A stretch of DNA of 64,000 nt from Lachnospiraceae bacterium (GTDB taxonomy: Bacteria; Bacillota; Clostridia; Lachnospirales; Lachnospiraceae): assembly GCA_029067085.1 (NCBI GenBank), contig JAIEFE010000002.1:1-64000 (forward strand). The letters run 5' to 3'. Position numbers and translations under genes: made by a program. A model generated the notes under the pieces. That model had not been told where the DNA came from, did no database searches, and saw only the letters and a list, made by a program, of their open reading frames with translations. Positions 8,971 through 17,885 of the stretch are shown piece after piece (position 1 is the stretch's first letter; every line of letters begins with the position of its first letter).

Positions 8971-9495
8971 TTATATTATTTCCTTTTCATATACTTCAAG
9001 TGTCCGATCATCAAAAAGAACCCACTTGATAACATCGAATTTCCCCGGATGATCTGCAACAAATCTCTTTGTCGTACCGACAGCTATCCTGGCTGCATCC
9101 TCCAAAGGAAAATGATAAATGCCTGTAGATATGGACGGAAAGGCAATGCTTCTTATTCCGTTCTCCATCGCCAACTCAAGGCAGGATTGATAGCAGGACT
9201 CAAGCAATTCGTGCTCCTTCGATTTACCTCCATTCCAATGCGGACCTGGCGTATGAATGACATACTCACATGGCAATTGATACGCCTTTGTTATTTTCGC
9301 CTTACCGGTCTTACAGCCATTCAGAAGACGACATTCTGCAAGCAACTCCGGACCGGCAGCACGATGGATTGCTCCATCCACACCTCCCCCGCCAAGCAAA
9401 CTGGTATTAGCTGCATTCACGATTGCCTGAACATCATGGTTTTTTGTAATGTCCCCTTTGACCATCATAATTTTTGTCTGCTCAAACATTTCCAT
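8971..9495 (-). CDS. macrodomain protein, O-acetyl-ADP-ribose deacetylase type (YmdB-like)
   Basis: The 174-residue protein is a stand-alone macrodomain: [20 protein letters not shown] (residues 27-46) is the ADP-ribose-binding loop with the catalytic Asn/Asp pair, followed by TPGPHWNGG and the second loop [10 protein letters not shown]. Relatives hydrolyse O-acetyl-ADP-ribose or remove ADP-ribose from proteins. AAGGGA is eight bases upstream of the ATG. No sirtuin or ADP-ribosyltransferase partner is seen nearby. Confidence 0.92.
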   Translation of the reverse strand: MEMFEQTKIMMVKGDITKNHDVQAIVNAANTSLLGGGGVDGAIHRAAGPELLAECRLLNGCKTGKAKITKAYQLPCEYVIHTPGPHWNGGKSKEHELLESCYQSCLELAMENGIRSIAFPSISTGIYHFPLEDAARIAVGTTKRFVADHPGKFDVIKWVLFDDRTLEVYEKEII

Positions 9496-9670
9496 ATGTT
9501 ATTCCCTTCTTTCCAACCAAATTTATTTCATAATTTCATAAAAATACGGATCATCTTTATCACATTTTATAGTACTGTATGATAATACTGCTTGCAAGGC
9601 AGAATCTTTATTTTTTTATGCATTTCATTTATATAAACTAAGTAACACATCACACGCTAAAACACTATGA

Positions 9671-9731
9671 TGTGTAAAAAATACACATTTCGCCATTGAC
9701 GAATATGTAAAAAATGTGTATTATATGTGTA
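9671..9731 (+). promoter_or_regulatory. hicAB promoter with repeated TGTGTA half-sites
   Basis: The promoter is TTGACG (9696-9701), 17-bp spacer, TATTAT (9719-9724). Four TGTGTA half-sites surround it: 9671-9676 (plus), 9682-9687 (minus), 9715-9720 and 9726-9731 (plus). Each pair is spaced 11 bp. This is what a ribbon-helix-helix HicB autorepressor operator would look like. A further inverted repeat ACACATCA/TGATGTGT (9645-9652 / 9668-9675) lies just upstream. The gap 9496-9744 holds nothing else. Confidence 0.6.
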
Positions 9732-9744
9732 TAAGGAGAGCATA

Positions 9745-9840
9745 ATGAAACAGAGGGACTTAATAAAAGATGGGGATTATAAACCCTGCATTCAATACAT
9801 GTATAAAGAACAACAAAGTAGAGCCTGGGAGGGCAAATAG
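9745..9840 (+). pseudogene. hicA: hicA toxin stub
   Basis: A 31-codon ORF begins MKQRDLIK, the usual HicA N-terminus, behind an AAGGAG site. It then loses similarity and ends in TAG one base before the hicB start. A normal HicA is 55-70 residues and has a conserved His in a GGxH or RHxEI context, which is absent here. It is best read as a toxin gene cut down by internal deletion, still coupled to an intact antitoxin gene. Confidence 0.55.
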
Positions 9841-9841
9841 A

Positions 9842-10264
9842 ATGAAGAATGTATATCCTGTGATATTTACGCCGTTACATGATGAAAAGGACACCGTGTT
9901 GGTGGAAGTACCGGATTTGAAAATATTAACGCAAGGATACGGAATGCCGGATGCCATGTATATGGCTCGGGATGCAATCGGATTAAAAGGCATTGACTAT
10001 GAAGATGACGGAAGGGAACTCCCGAAACCGAGCAAATTAAACGATATTAATTCAGCTAATGGAACATTTGCAGAAGACGGAGAGGGATATGTTTCCTTAG
10101 TAGATATCGATTTTACAGAATATCGCCGTCGGGCAGACAATAAAACGGTACGCAGGAATGTCACGATTCCAAACTGGCTTAATCAGGAGGCCGAAAAAGC
10201 GCATCTTAATGTTTCCAAAGTTTTGCAGGAAGCTTTAATGTCAAAATTAGGAGTATCAAGATAA
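9842..10264 (+). CDS. hicB: HicB-family antitoxin
   Basis: The start is ATG 9842, one base after the hicA stub stop and preceded by GGGAGGG; the 24 codons upstream in frame are unlike HicB. The 140-residue protein has the partially degraded RNase H-like N domain (YPVIFTPLHDEKDTVLVEVPD, with GYGMPDAMYMARDAIGL) and a ribbon-helix-helix C-terminus (RRNVTIPNWLNQEAEKA to SKVLQEALMSKLGV). It should bind the operator upstream. With its toxin apparently broken, it would be an orphan antitoxin. Confidence 0.88.
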   Translation: MKNVYPVIFTPLHDEKDTVLVEVPDLKILTQGYGMPDAMYMARDAIGLKGIDYEDDGRELPKPSKLNDINSANGTFAEDGEGYVSLVDIDFTEYRRRADNKTVRRNVTIPNWLNQEAEKAHLNVSKVLQEALMSKLGVSR

Positions 10265-10362
10265 AAAAGTAAGAACATCAGGAGGAGCTCGAAGTAAATG
10301 AAATAACTTTTTCTAAATCATATTATGAAAATAATACGAGCAAGATGATATCAACTATAAGC

Positions 10363-10396
10363 AAAATCGTTGAAGCCGAACGACCTCAACGATTTT
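10363..10396. terminator. bidirectional terminator
   Basis: A perfect 11-bp stem AAAATCGTTGA/TCAACGATTTT (10363-10373 / 10386-10396) with A and T flanks works in both directions and separates hicB from the convergent DUF4179 gene. Confidence 0.85.
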
Positions 10397-10457
10397 ACTT
10401 TAGGTGAATTTTTACCCCTCAATCTAAGTTTTGTATCATTGCAGAAAAGCTGTGCGA

Positions 10458-11825
10458 TCAGTCTGTGGTAGTAACTTTCGTCTTAAAAAGCGCCTTTTCC
10501 TCCAGCATGCTCCGGAATTTTTCATGATCCTCCAACTCATAACCTTTAATCTCGTCCATATATTCGATATAATCGCAGATGTAGATACTTACAGTAGAAA
10601 TATCCCGCCCGGCAGCTGTCAGTTCGTTCGCGTTGCTGCTGCCGGTAATCAACATTTCTCCGTTTTTATCCAACACCACCCCGTACAGCGAACGATCTGT
10701 GGGTTCCACGATATGAAGCGTCAGCTCCACCGGAGATATTTCTATCTTTTCCACACCAATCCCCTCTTCGTTTACCTCATCAAGCTGTATTGTCCGAACG
10801 TCCCTGTCACTCTTCTTTATTTTGACGGCAGGATAATTCCAATTCCCTCTCAACATAAATTTTGTCCCGTTCACTACCGTATACTTACTTCCCGGTTCTT
10901 CCTTGATGATTTCCGGACTATATCCTCGCAGGCACTCTATCTGCATCTGCATCTCAAATTCATCCGGTATCTCGTAATAATCCAAATAATAATCTTTATT
11001 TTCCGCATTGATTTCGGGCAGTTCCTCTCCATTTTTCTCCGCTTCATCACAGGCCGCATCATATTTACTTGAGTCCACATTAATGGAATCATAGTCTACA
11101 CGCATCACACCCACAAATGTGTGCGCATCCTCCAGTCTGCCCTCAATATTCCGAAAACCGCCTACTTCCGTATCCCGGAAAGAATACTCCTCCCGTGTAT
11201 TTGCCTGTATAAGCTGATAATCCATACCCCCCATAGTGGCAAATTCCGGGAATTTCTCATCATTTTCTATGCAAACGCCGAAGAAAATCGCCTGATTAGA
11301 AGCATAATACTCCGTAAAAGTAATCGTGATCCCCTGACTCTGATCCTGATAGATATAATTCTCCTCTTTTTTCGAATCAGCAGTATCCACCGTTTTTCCC
11401 TTAATATCATTCCTCCTACTCTGTATATCTACTGTTTTTTCATTATACAGCTTCGTGGTCTCTTCTTCAGGCAACCTTCCGAAGCGAAGAACGTCCTGCA
11501 CTCTTGCAAAAATATTCTCCAAAACCGGAATGTTTGCAGCCAGAGACGGGTTTGCCACACAGACGCAAAGCGCTATAAAAATGGCCGCCGCTATGGTTCC
11601 CACGCCGTAAATCACCTTTTTCCATCCGGTAGGTCCGTTTCTTCTTCCTTTTTTCCTTTCAACAGCATCTGTCTCTTTATCGGTTTTTCTGCTTTTTTCA
11701 CTTTTCCTGTGCGCATTCTGTCTTATGCCTTCCAGGGTCTTGGCAATTCTGTTGTCGATCGTTTCATTTTGTATGGAAACGGTTAAAATGTCTCTTAAGT
11801 CTTCGTCCGAATATGTTTTTTTCAC
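10458..11825 (-). CDS. DUF4179-type anti-sigma/sensor membrane protein
   Basis: The start is GTG 11825, seven bases after AAGGAG; the longer TTG frame (11843) overlaps that site. The 455-residue product has a charged cytoplasmic N-terminus of about 70 residues, one transmembrane segment (about 74-94, VIYGVGTIAAAIFIALCVCV), and a large beta-rich extracellular part as in DUF4179 proteins. The gene lies 23 bp downstream of the ECF sigma factor, the typical arrangement of a membrane anti-sigma regulator. The signal sensed is unknown. Confidence 0.8.
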   Translation of the reverse strand: MKKTYSDEDLRDILTVSIQNETIDNRIAKTLEGIRQNAHRKSEKSRKTDKETDAVERKKGRRNGPTGWKKVIYGVGTIAAAIFIALCVCVANPSLAANIPVLENIFARVQDVLRFGRLPEEETTKLYNEKTVDIQSRRNDIKGKTVDTADSKKEENYIYQDQSQGITITFTEYYASNQAIFFGVCIENDEKFPEFATMGGMDYQLIQANTREEYSFRDTEVGGFRNIEGRLEDAHTFVGVMRVDYDSINVDSSKYDAACDEAEKNGEELPEINAENKDYYLDYYEIPDEFEMQMQIECLRGYSPEIIKEEPGSKYTVVNGTKFMLRGNWNYPAVKIKKSDRDVRTIQLDEVNEEGIGVEKIEISPVELTLHIVEPTDRSLYGVVLDKNGEMLITGSSNANELTAAGRDISTVSIYICDYIEYMDEIKGYELEDHEKFRSMLEEKALFKTKVTTTD

Positions 11826-11848
11826 GCTCCTGCTCCTTTCCAACTTTC

Positions 11849-12397
11849 CTATCTTGCCTGACGTTTTTCTTTCTCCATCTGTTCGCGCAGCTGTGTCTTT
11901 CCTCTATGTATCCTGCTTTTCACCGTATTTTCTTTCATATGTAAAATTTCTGCGATCTCTGCTATCGTAAACTGCTCGCCAAAGTACATCTGAAAGATCA
12001 CCCTGCTGTCCTCCGGAAGAATCTTCAGCAGATCAAAAAATTCCAGTTTGGCTCCTAACGCCTCTTCCCGGACATCGCCTAGCCAGTTTTCCTCCTGGTA
12101 CCTGTCTGCACTCACTTCGAATTGCAGAAGTTTTCTGTTTCTCCTGTAGATTTTTGTACAATTATTGATAAGAATTTTTACGAGCCATGTTTTAAAATAT
12201 TCCGCTTTCCTTAGCTGCCCTATGTTTGCAAAAGCGTCCAGTATCGTATCCTGTATCGCGTCCGCCACATCGTTTTCATCTTTCAGCCACGCAAAGGAAA
12301 CTCTTTTCAATGTGTCCTGACTGTTCTCTATCAATTTGACAAACGCATCTGTGTCTCCCTTTAGAGCCATTTGGACCAAATGTTCCATTTTTTCCAT
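11849..12397 (-). CDS. ECF-type RNA polymerase sigma factor
   Basis: I place the start at 12397 (MEKMEHLVQMALKGD), where sigma-70 region 2 begins and GAGG lies eight bases upstream; the frame is open to 12568, but the extra 57 residues do not look like a sigma factor. The 182-residue protein shows region 2 (DVADAIQDTILDAFANIGQL, FKTWLVKILINNC) and region 4 (FTIAEIAEILHMKENTVKSR). It probably directs transcription of its own operon and a cell-envelope stress set, and is controlled by the following DUF4179 membrane protein. Confidence 0.88.
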   Translation of the reverse strand: MEKMEHLVQMALKGDTDAFVKLIENSQDTLKRVSFAWLKDENDVADAIQDTILDAFANIGQLRKAEYFKTWLVKILINNCTKIYRRNRKLLQFEVSADRYQEENWLGDVREEALGAKLEFFDLLKILPEDSRVIFQMYFGEQFTIAEIAEILHMKENTVKSRIHRGKTQLREQMEKEKRQAR

Positions 12398-12782
12398 CGC
12401 ACCTTCCTCTCTTATGGCATATTGTATCCCTTCTACTCCATTAGATAAACAGAAGCGTAGTTTGGTTGCAGGAAATTTTTCGGATATCATAGGTGATATT
12501 TTTCGCATTTCGCTCTCTGATACTGAAGCGACTGACATATGAAAAACTTTTCGAAAAATGTGGAGCAAAACGTATTGAATAAGAAATATGTTAAATTAAT
12601 TTACAAAGGAATTATCTTCGCCTTTGCTTGACGTATCTTGCAATCTATTTCTGCATATGCAATAATGCCAATAGGCAGACAGAGGAATCACAATGTCCGT
12701 CATCTTTGACACCCCCTTTCCGTTGCCGGATTGGGTATGACAACAAGACAAGCACAGCATATCATAAGGAGATTTTCAGTGA

Positions 12783-13053
12783 AAAAAAGATTATGCAAAG
12801 AAGACTTTCCCATCATTTTATGATGATGGATGGACAAAGGAGCAGAGCGATAAAGTTTATCTGGGACAGGGAATAGAAATGTACTCTCTTGACGACTCGG
12901 CAACAGATGGCATCTTATGATACAGAAACTACTTTGCTGCTGGGTTACAACCACAACAACACTATAGGAATAATCGGGAATTTTAATGGGATTGACGTAG
13001 GGACTGTTGTTAATGCGATGGAACCACTGTGTACAGAACGAACAGCAAGTTGA
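12783..13053 (+). pseudogene. decayed gene fragment, family unknown
   Basis: Two protein-like reading frames abut: 12783-12920 (ending ...GIEMYSLDDSATDGIL, stop at 12918) and 12907-13053 (TETTLLLGYNHNNTIGIIGN onward, stop at 13051). A one-base shift at about 12915 would join them into about 90 residues. Neither half has its own ribosome binding site. It looks like the 3' end of a lost exported-protein gene, but I do not recognise it. The rest of 12569-12782 and 13054-13128 holds no supported gene. Confidence 0.35.
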
Positions 13054-13128
13054 TACTGCTAAAGATTACAGCATCTGAGATATGATATAATTGTAATGTT
13101 TAAAATACAAACTATGTAGGGTTAAGCT

Positions 13129-14409
13129 ATGAAGAAAAAAGAAGAAGAAATCATCTGGTCCCGCTCTAACGGCAGTCTGTTTGAAAAATTTGCCTTAAGT
13201 CTGGAGGAATATACCCGAACGGGCAAAGCGCCCGCCGAGGGCGACCAGGATCTTCAATATGGTCTGGAGCTTCAAAACAAACGTCTGCAAAAGAAGGGGC
13301 TATCCATGCTCTACAAATTTGTGCCGAGAGGGCACTTCTCCGGTGGCACGAAGCAATATAAAAGCTGGAGAGATGCGCATTATACCAGCACACTACAAAT
13401 GCGTACCTGCCGGATGGAGAGAAGCCTGTACAAAGGACCTAAAAAGGAACATGAAGACAAGAAAAATATGACCTTTGTACAGACCATTACCGATGTGAAT
13501 ACGCCTCAATTGGTTGGGAATGATGTACATAACTGTCCGAACTGCGGTGCTCCCGTATCCATCGGAGAGTTGAAAATGGGGTGTCCCTATTGTAGTGCTC
13601 ATTTTGAAATATCCGACATTTTTCCGAAGGTGTCCAATTATTATTTCTATAAAGACCCTAGCATGACCGATAAAGAATGCAAGGTATATATAGCCAAATT
13701 TATGATAGCCTGCGCTGTTCTTATCTTCCTTTATGGCACCATCTATAGTATTATCTACACGGATAGCTCTCTCATTTCTATTGTGATCATTCAAATAATT
13801 ACCAGTATTTTCGGCGGTGTACCATTAGGATATTTTATCGCATCTCTTGCGCTGCTCGGAAATGTATTCTACAATGCAGGTAAAACATTATGCTTCCTTC
13901 CTTCTATGGGCACCGGCGGGCGTTTTGTCAGGCAGATGCAGAAATATAGCCCGGAATTTTCCTTTGAGTATTTTTCGAATAAGATCGTTTCTCTGCTTAA
14001 GATGATCCTGTTTGCAGATAACCCCTCTGACTTGCCCGTTTATACCGGAATACCTTTGGGAAATATGTTTGAGAATATTGTGGATGTACTTTATACCGGC
14101 GTGCTGGGTTTAAAGACTTTTAAGGTAAACGGAGATTTCTGCGAGATCTCTGTAAATGTATTTCTGGATAATCTTTATGACAATGGAAACCGTATTTTTC
14201 AGAGAAGAGACAAATATCGTGTATGGGTAAGGAAAAATATCAGACGCCCTATTAACATGAATTTTTCAATCAGGCATCTGCAGTGCAAGAGCTGTGGTAT
14301 GAGTTTTGATGCCACAAAGGAAAAGCATTGCCCCGGGTGCGGAACAGAATACGATCTGGCAACAGAGGACTGGGTCGTTACAAAAATAGTCAGATTGAAG
14401 GTTTATTGA
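13129..14409 (+). CDS. membrane protein with two zinc ribbons, possibly Tim44-like
   Basis: The 426-residue protein has a first zinc ribbon (Cys136, 139, 152, 155; CPNCG...CPYC), two transmembrane helices (about 184-206 and 210-236), a helical/beta region (about 255-370, YSPEFSFEYFSNKIVSLLK onward) that resembles Tim44-like domains, and a second zinc ribbon (Cys386, 389, 401, 404) near the C-terminus. Such proteins are common in Clostridia without known function. It ends three bases before the stop of the convergent lipoprotein gene. Confidence 0.6.
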   Translation: MKKKEEEIIWSRSNGSLFEKFALSLEEYTRTGKAPAEGDQDLQYGLELQNKRLQKKGLSMLYKFVPRGHFSGGTKQYKSWRDAHYTSTLQMRTCRMERSLYKGPKKEHEDKKNMTFVQTITDVNTPQLVGNDVHNCPNCGAPVSIGELKMGCPYCSAHFEISDIFPKVSNYYFYKDPSMTDKECKVYIAKFMIACAVLIFLYGTIYSIIYTDSSLISIVIIQIITSIFGGVPLGYFIASLALLGNVFYNAGKTLCFLPSMGTGGRFVRQMQKYSPEFSFEYFSNKIVSLLKMILFADNPSDLPVYTGIPLGNMFENIVDVLYTGVLGLKTFKVNGDFCEISVNVFLDNLYDNGNRIFQRRDKYRVWVRKNIRRPINMNFSIRHLQCKSCGMSFDATKEKHCPGCGTEYDLATEDWVVTKIVRLKVY

Positions 14410-14412
14410 TCT

Positions 14413-15288
14413 TCATTCCTTCGGCATATCTGCAAAGGAACGACAGGAAAACCATTCCGGTTCCTCCCCCTCATAAGGGGAAATCAGATTCTTATATTCC
14501 TCGTTGCTCTGTAGAATGCATTTGGTGGTTTCATCTCCATCTAAATAATAATAGTCATAAAATAAGTCGGAATCGGAAGCCGTATCCTCGCGTACAAAAT
14601 GGATCAATTCATAGGGCTTCCCTTCGCTGTCAAAGGAATAATATATATCTTCATCTCCGTCATAATTTTGACCCCATGTGACTATGCCATTATCATATAT
14701 CCCAAAGGCCATATGGCTTGTATGCGTTTCATATACATCATAACAGATCAGCCTATCTCCCTGAACTCCCAGTATATACATCAGTTCATCCGGTGACTCG
14801 TATATTTTAAAAACAAGTTCTGAGATGCCGTCATTGTTTACATCCACCAGTGAAAAACATTTCGTAGCACTCTCAAATGTATGCTCCTCTTGAGAATACA
14901 TCCTGTCGTCAAAGAAACTCAGTTCGCTTCCTGCCATGTATGGATTGGGTACACTGATTTCGTTGCGCAAAAAAGCTGCATACAACGGGTGGATATCGAG
15001 ATCTGTCAGGAATGCCTCTGCACTATCGTGGACGTCATCCGTATCTATTCTGTCTTCTTCTGCAGAAATTTCAGCTTCTGTTTCCGCCGCTTCAAATATT
15101 GCTTCCGTTGTTTCAAACACCGCTGCTTCATCTTCGACTTCTGTTTCTCCTGTGTATTCCACCGCTTCCTCGATTTCTGTCAAATTCGGTACAGTCTCTC
15201 TCTTTTGCGAACCACATGATGTGAGAGTCAATATCCCACTCAAAATAAATCCTGCCAGTATTATCTTTTCTTTTGCGGAAACAATCAT
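14413..15288 (-). CDS. acidic lipoprotein with Ca-binding-like motif
   Basis: The 291-residue product has a signal peptide ending in LTSC (lipobox) followed by an extremely Glu/Ala/Thr-rich linker (residues 30-90), then a folded domain with VDVNNDGISELVFK, an EF-hand/VCBS-like DxNxDG loop. Proteins with this loop in Lachnospiraceae are usually surface lipoproteins of unknown role. AAGGAGA precedes the ATG. Confidence 0.65.
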   Translation of the reverse strand: MIVSAKEKIILAGFILSGILTLTSCGSQKRETVPNLTEIEEAVEYTGETEVEDEAAVFETTEAIFEAAETEAEISAEEDRIDTDDVHDSAEAFLTDLDIHPLYAAFLRNEISVPNPYMAGSELSFFDDRMYSQEEHTFESATKCFSLVDVNNDGISELVFKIYESPDELMYILGVQGDRLICYDVYETHTSHMAFGIYDNGIVTWGQNYDGDEDIYYSFDSEGKPYELIHFVREDTASDSDLFYDYYYLDGDETTKCILQSNEEYKNLISPYEGEEPEWFSCRSFADMPKE

Positions 15289-15344
15289 TTTTCTTATCTC
15301 CTTACTCCCTTTTTAGAAAAGTGTTCCTACTAACCTAACCATAG

Positions 15345-15800
15345 CTATTCCTTAGAAATTATGTGTACTACCTCTTCAGGAATATTTGTTAATGCCGTTT
15401 TCAGAAATTCTGGAACAAGATTGGTACTCTGCAATTCATCAATAGATAGCCAATATAACTTTTCCCCTTGTTGATCCGTACAGGTTTCATTTTCAATCTG
15501 AACATCAGTTGACTTCATAAGGAAAAAGAAAACTACTTCGTGATGGTGGGCGTTGTTGATATTGTAAAACCGTTCCTGAATGAATACCAATCGATCAACC
15601 GCAAAATGATGCCCTGTTTCTTCATACACCTCTCTGATGACTGCATCAGCAGATGTCTCATTTAGATTTATTCCTCCTCCAATAGTGTAAAAACAGTCGT
15701 AATTTTTGTGCCTTACGGCAAGCAAATGATTATTATTAATAATAAGTGCTGCCGCACGAAGTGTAAAATTACCATCGGATGTTTTCATACCAATATCCAT
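15345..15800 (-). CDS. NUDIX hydrolase
   Basis: The 151-residue protein contains a complete Nudix box GGINLNETSADAVIREVYEE (about residues 42-61, G-x5-E-x7-REV-x-EE). The family hydrolyses nucleoside diphosphate-linked compounds with Mg2+; the substrate cannot be told from sequence. AAGGAG lies eight bases before the ATG. Confidence 0.9.
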   Translation of the reverse strand: MDIGMKTSDGNFTLRAAALIINNNHLLAVRHKNYDCFYTIGGGINLNETSADAVIREVYEETGHHFAVDRLVFIQERFYNINNAHHHEVVFFFLMKSTDVQIENETCTDQQGEKLYWLSIDELQSTNLVPEFLKTALTNIPEEVVHIISKE

Positions 15801-15880
15801 TTTTTCAACTCCTTAGTAAATTCCGGTTTATTTACTTGATAATATAATATTAGCCTGTTATTTATAAGTTTATATTTCCG

Positions 15881-16744
15881 TCAAGTCGTCCAAGCAAATC
15901 CGACAACTGTATTTCTTGTAGAATATATCTTTTTCTTTTTACCGGTACTTAAATCCATTCTGTATATGTTTCTCTTTTCCCCCTTTTTCTTGACATAATA
16001 AAGATTTCCTTCATTACACGCAAACATGTAATTTCCCTCCATCCAATTTCCAAGTTCCTGTATCGGTTTCATACTGCCGTCGGACAGATCAATTTCTATG
16101 ATTCTATCAGTAAAATTTAAAGCAGCCTCGTTATGAGACTTTACATATAGGTCCAATGCATACATTTTGTTCCCTTGTATCTGACCGATTGATCGTATCC
16201 ATCTTCCGCATACTTCCTTTATGGAACCATTATTTGTATCTATGTAATGCAGTGCGTCATCATCCATTATTTTGTAGACACATTCTTCATCCGTCCACAG
16301 ATAGGTTTTTCTCCAACTGCTCTCTATGCCGTCAGTTTTCTTCGTAAGCCACTTATCCATCAGAGAATATTGATAAATTTCATCGTTATAGATAAAATTT
16401 ATCTCCTCAGGCGATAGACCATACTGTACATTTGAAATTTTTTCTGATAGATCAATGCCCTCTATAATAATCGCGTTTTTCTCACCTGAAATATTTATTT
16501 CTACAATCTGATTCTCGGTATTGATATACACTATTGTTTCTGTATCTTTGCAATAGTCAACGTAATCATCCCTGCAGTCTTCTAATATAATCTCAGTGCA
16601 GTTTGTCTTTTCGCTGCCGTCAATGAGCAACACTACTTTCTGTCCTGCGGTATTACTGTTTTTATTACCTAAAAATCGGACTGCACAGCAAATACATACG
16701 ATAAAAAGTATTAATACAAATAATTTTCGTTTTATGTTGCACAT
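15881..16744 (-). CDS. membrane-anchored beta-propeller-like protein (DUF5050-like)
   Basis: The 287-residue protein has one N-terminal hydrophobic anchor (residues 7-26) and then repeated short blades of the form YxYSLMDKWLTKKT, HYIDTNNGSIKEV and IYRMDLSTGKKKKIYS, a pattern of beta-propeller proteins such as DUF5050. Probably extracellular. No enzymatic motif is seen. Confidence 0.55.
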   Translation of the reverse strand: MCNIKRKLFVLILFIVCICCAVRFLGNKNSNTAGQKVVLLIDGSEKTNCTEIILEDCRDDYVDYCKDTETIVYINTENQIVEINISGEKNAIIIEGIDLSEKISNVQYGLSPEEINFIYNDEIYQYSLMDKWLTKKTDGIESSWRKTYLWTDEECVYKIMDDDALHYIDTNNGSIKEVCGRWIRSIGQIQGNKMYALDLYVKSHNEAALNFTDRIIEIDLSDGSMKPIQELGNWMEGNYMFACNEGNLYYVKKKGEKRNIYRMDLSTGKKKKIYSTRNTVVGFAWTT

Positions 16745-16767
16745 CCATTATCCCCGTTCTTTCTCTA

Positions 16768-17379
16768 CTAATATTCAGCAGGAGAAACACAGCGCACTGC
16801 ATATATTCTATTGCTATACTTTGATAATTTTGTCAATTCATCTTCCAATGGATCCATACAGTAAAATTCTCCATTCTCGGCTTTGACAATCAACACATAG
16901 TGGAAATTACCTAAACCGTACATTCGGACTCTGGCGATAGGATATGTGCCATCTCTCAGACATTCTATTAACAATTCTTCTGTTGCTTCTTTATAAACAT
17001 CCACCTCATATTCGCCTGTATTTCGCAAAGCATCCCATAAAATATTCCCTTCTGCATCAAATACATTATGGGCGGAAAATTCCTCATTTAAAGTATGGGG
17101 TGTTTTCTCCCCTTTCGTCATCGTAACAGCAGAAGCAATACAGCTTACAAGGCATCCGGATTTCCCCATGGTATAACCGGAATCTCCCAATGTCTCATCT
17201 GCCCATCTTTCATCATCCTGCCTGTACAAAACAATTTTCACCGCAGGCACAACATCTTCATTTGCAGATACGACATGGCCGCCCCGAAAACGCAGCGCAA
17301 CAGCTCCAATCATCATAAAGAATAGACATAATATGATTATAAAAATTCTAATTTTTCTTTTTGACGTCACACGATTCAT
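16768..17379 (-). CDS. exported C39-like (papain-fold) peptidase
   Basis: The 203-residue protein has an N-terminal signal anchor (residues 10-30), then the Peptidase_C39_2 pattern: YRQDDERWADETLG followed by GKSGCLVSC with the candidate catalytic Cys, the candidate His in NFHYVLIV and a C-terminal MDPL with Asp. Full-length for the family. The target is unknown; possibly a cell-wall or peptide substrate. It precedes the propeller-like gene in the same direction (23 bp gap). Confidence 0.7.
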   Translation of the reverse strand: MNRVTSKRKIRIFIIILCLFFMMIGAVALRFRGGHVVSANEDVVPAVKIVLYRQDDERWADETLGDSGYTMGKSGCLVSCIASAVTMTKGEKTPHTLNEEFSAHNVFDAEGNILWDALRNTGEYEVDVYKEATEELLIECLRDGTYPIARVRMYGLGNFHYVLIVKAENGEFYCMDPLEDELTKLSKYSNRIYAVRCVSPAEY

Positions 17380-17449
17380 GTTTCGCGTTTCTCCTGTATC
17401 GGATTATACAATGTTCTATTTCCGGCAGATCATACAAAATATTGAAAAA

Positions 17450-17473
17450 CGTGGAGACTGTATGGTCTCCACG
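17450..17473 (-). terminator. rho-independent terminator
   Basis: A 9-bp perfect stem CGTGGAGAC/GTCTCCACG with loop of six; read on the minus strand it is followed by five T. It ends the small coiled-coil gene at 17505-17747. Confidence 0.8.
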
Positions 17474-17504
17474 CTCATGAAACTAATTCCCACACTCGAA
17501 ACGC

Positions 17505-17747
17505 CTAAAACCCAGTCATCATCAATCCCACTAGCTGATCCCTGAGTACAGCGTCCTGCTTACCTTTTACATTTGATGCCATGCCGTCAAGTTCCACTTT
17601 ACCGGAAGCAGCGAGCATCAATTTTTCCTGAAAGGCGCGTTTTTCACGTTCTGCTTCCTCAGCTCTTCGCTCAGCTTTTGCCTGACTGCGCAGTTTTACA
17701 GAATATTCCATGGAATCCAATACCTGTTGCATTTGATCAATCAGCAT
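17505..17747 (-). CDS. small charged coiled-coil protein
   Basis: The 80-residue protein is preceded by GGAGGT eight bases from the ATG and followed by a clear terminator, so it is a real monocistronic gene. The middle (RSQAKAERRAEEAEREKRAF) is a highly charged helix; the ends are hydrophobic helices (MLIDQMQQVLDSMEY, LRDQLVGLMMTGF). No family recognised. Probably cytoplasmic. Confidence 0.65.
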   Translation of the reverse strand: MLIDQMQQVLDSMEYSVKLRSQAKAERRAEEAEREKRAFQEKLMLAASGKVELDGMASNVKGKQDAVLRDQLVGLMMTGF

Positions 17748-17885
17748 GTCTGGGAACCTCCGTTAACACGATCTAAATATCTGTTGTATTTATCGGTCAA
17801 AAGAGCTTATTTCTGAATGATTTCTTTTGAATAAACATTTCCATAGACAGGAATTTTGAAGCTCTCTCTTTGCAATAATTCTGCA

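Noticed and set aside
10431..11072. A 213-codon plus-strand frame opposite the DUF4179 gene
   Set aside because: Antisense to a convincing gene with domain evidence, and it contains no start signal.
12628..12656. TTGACG upstream of the decayed fragment as a promoter
   Set aside because: No acceptable -10 box at 16-18 bp spacing.
12628..12876. An 82-codon plus-strand frame
   Set aside because: No ribosome site, no protein-like pattern; it overlaps the decayed fragment in another frame.
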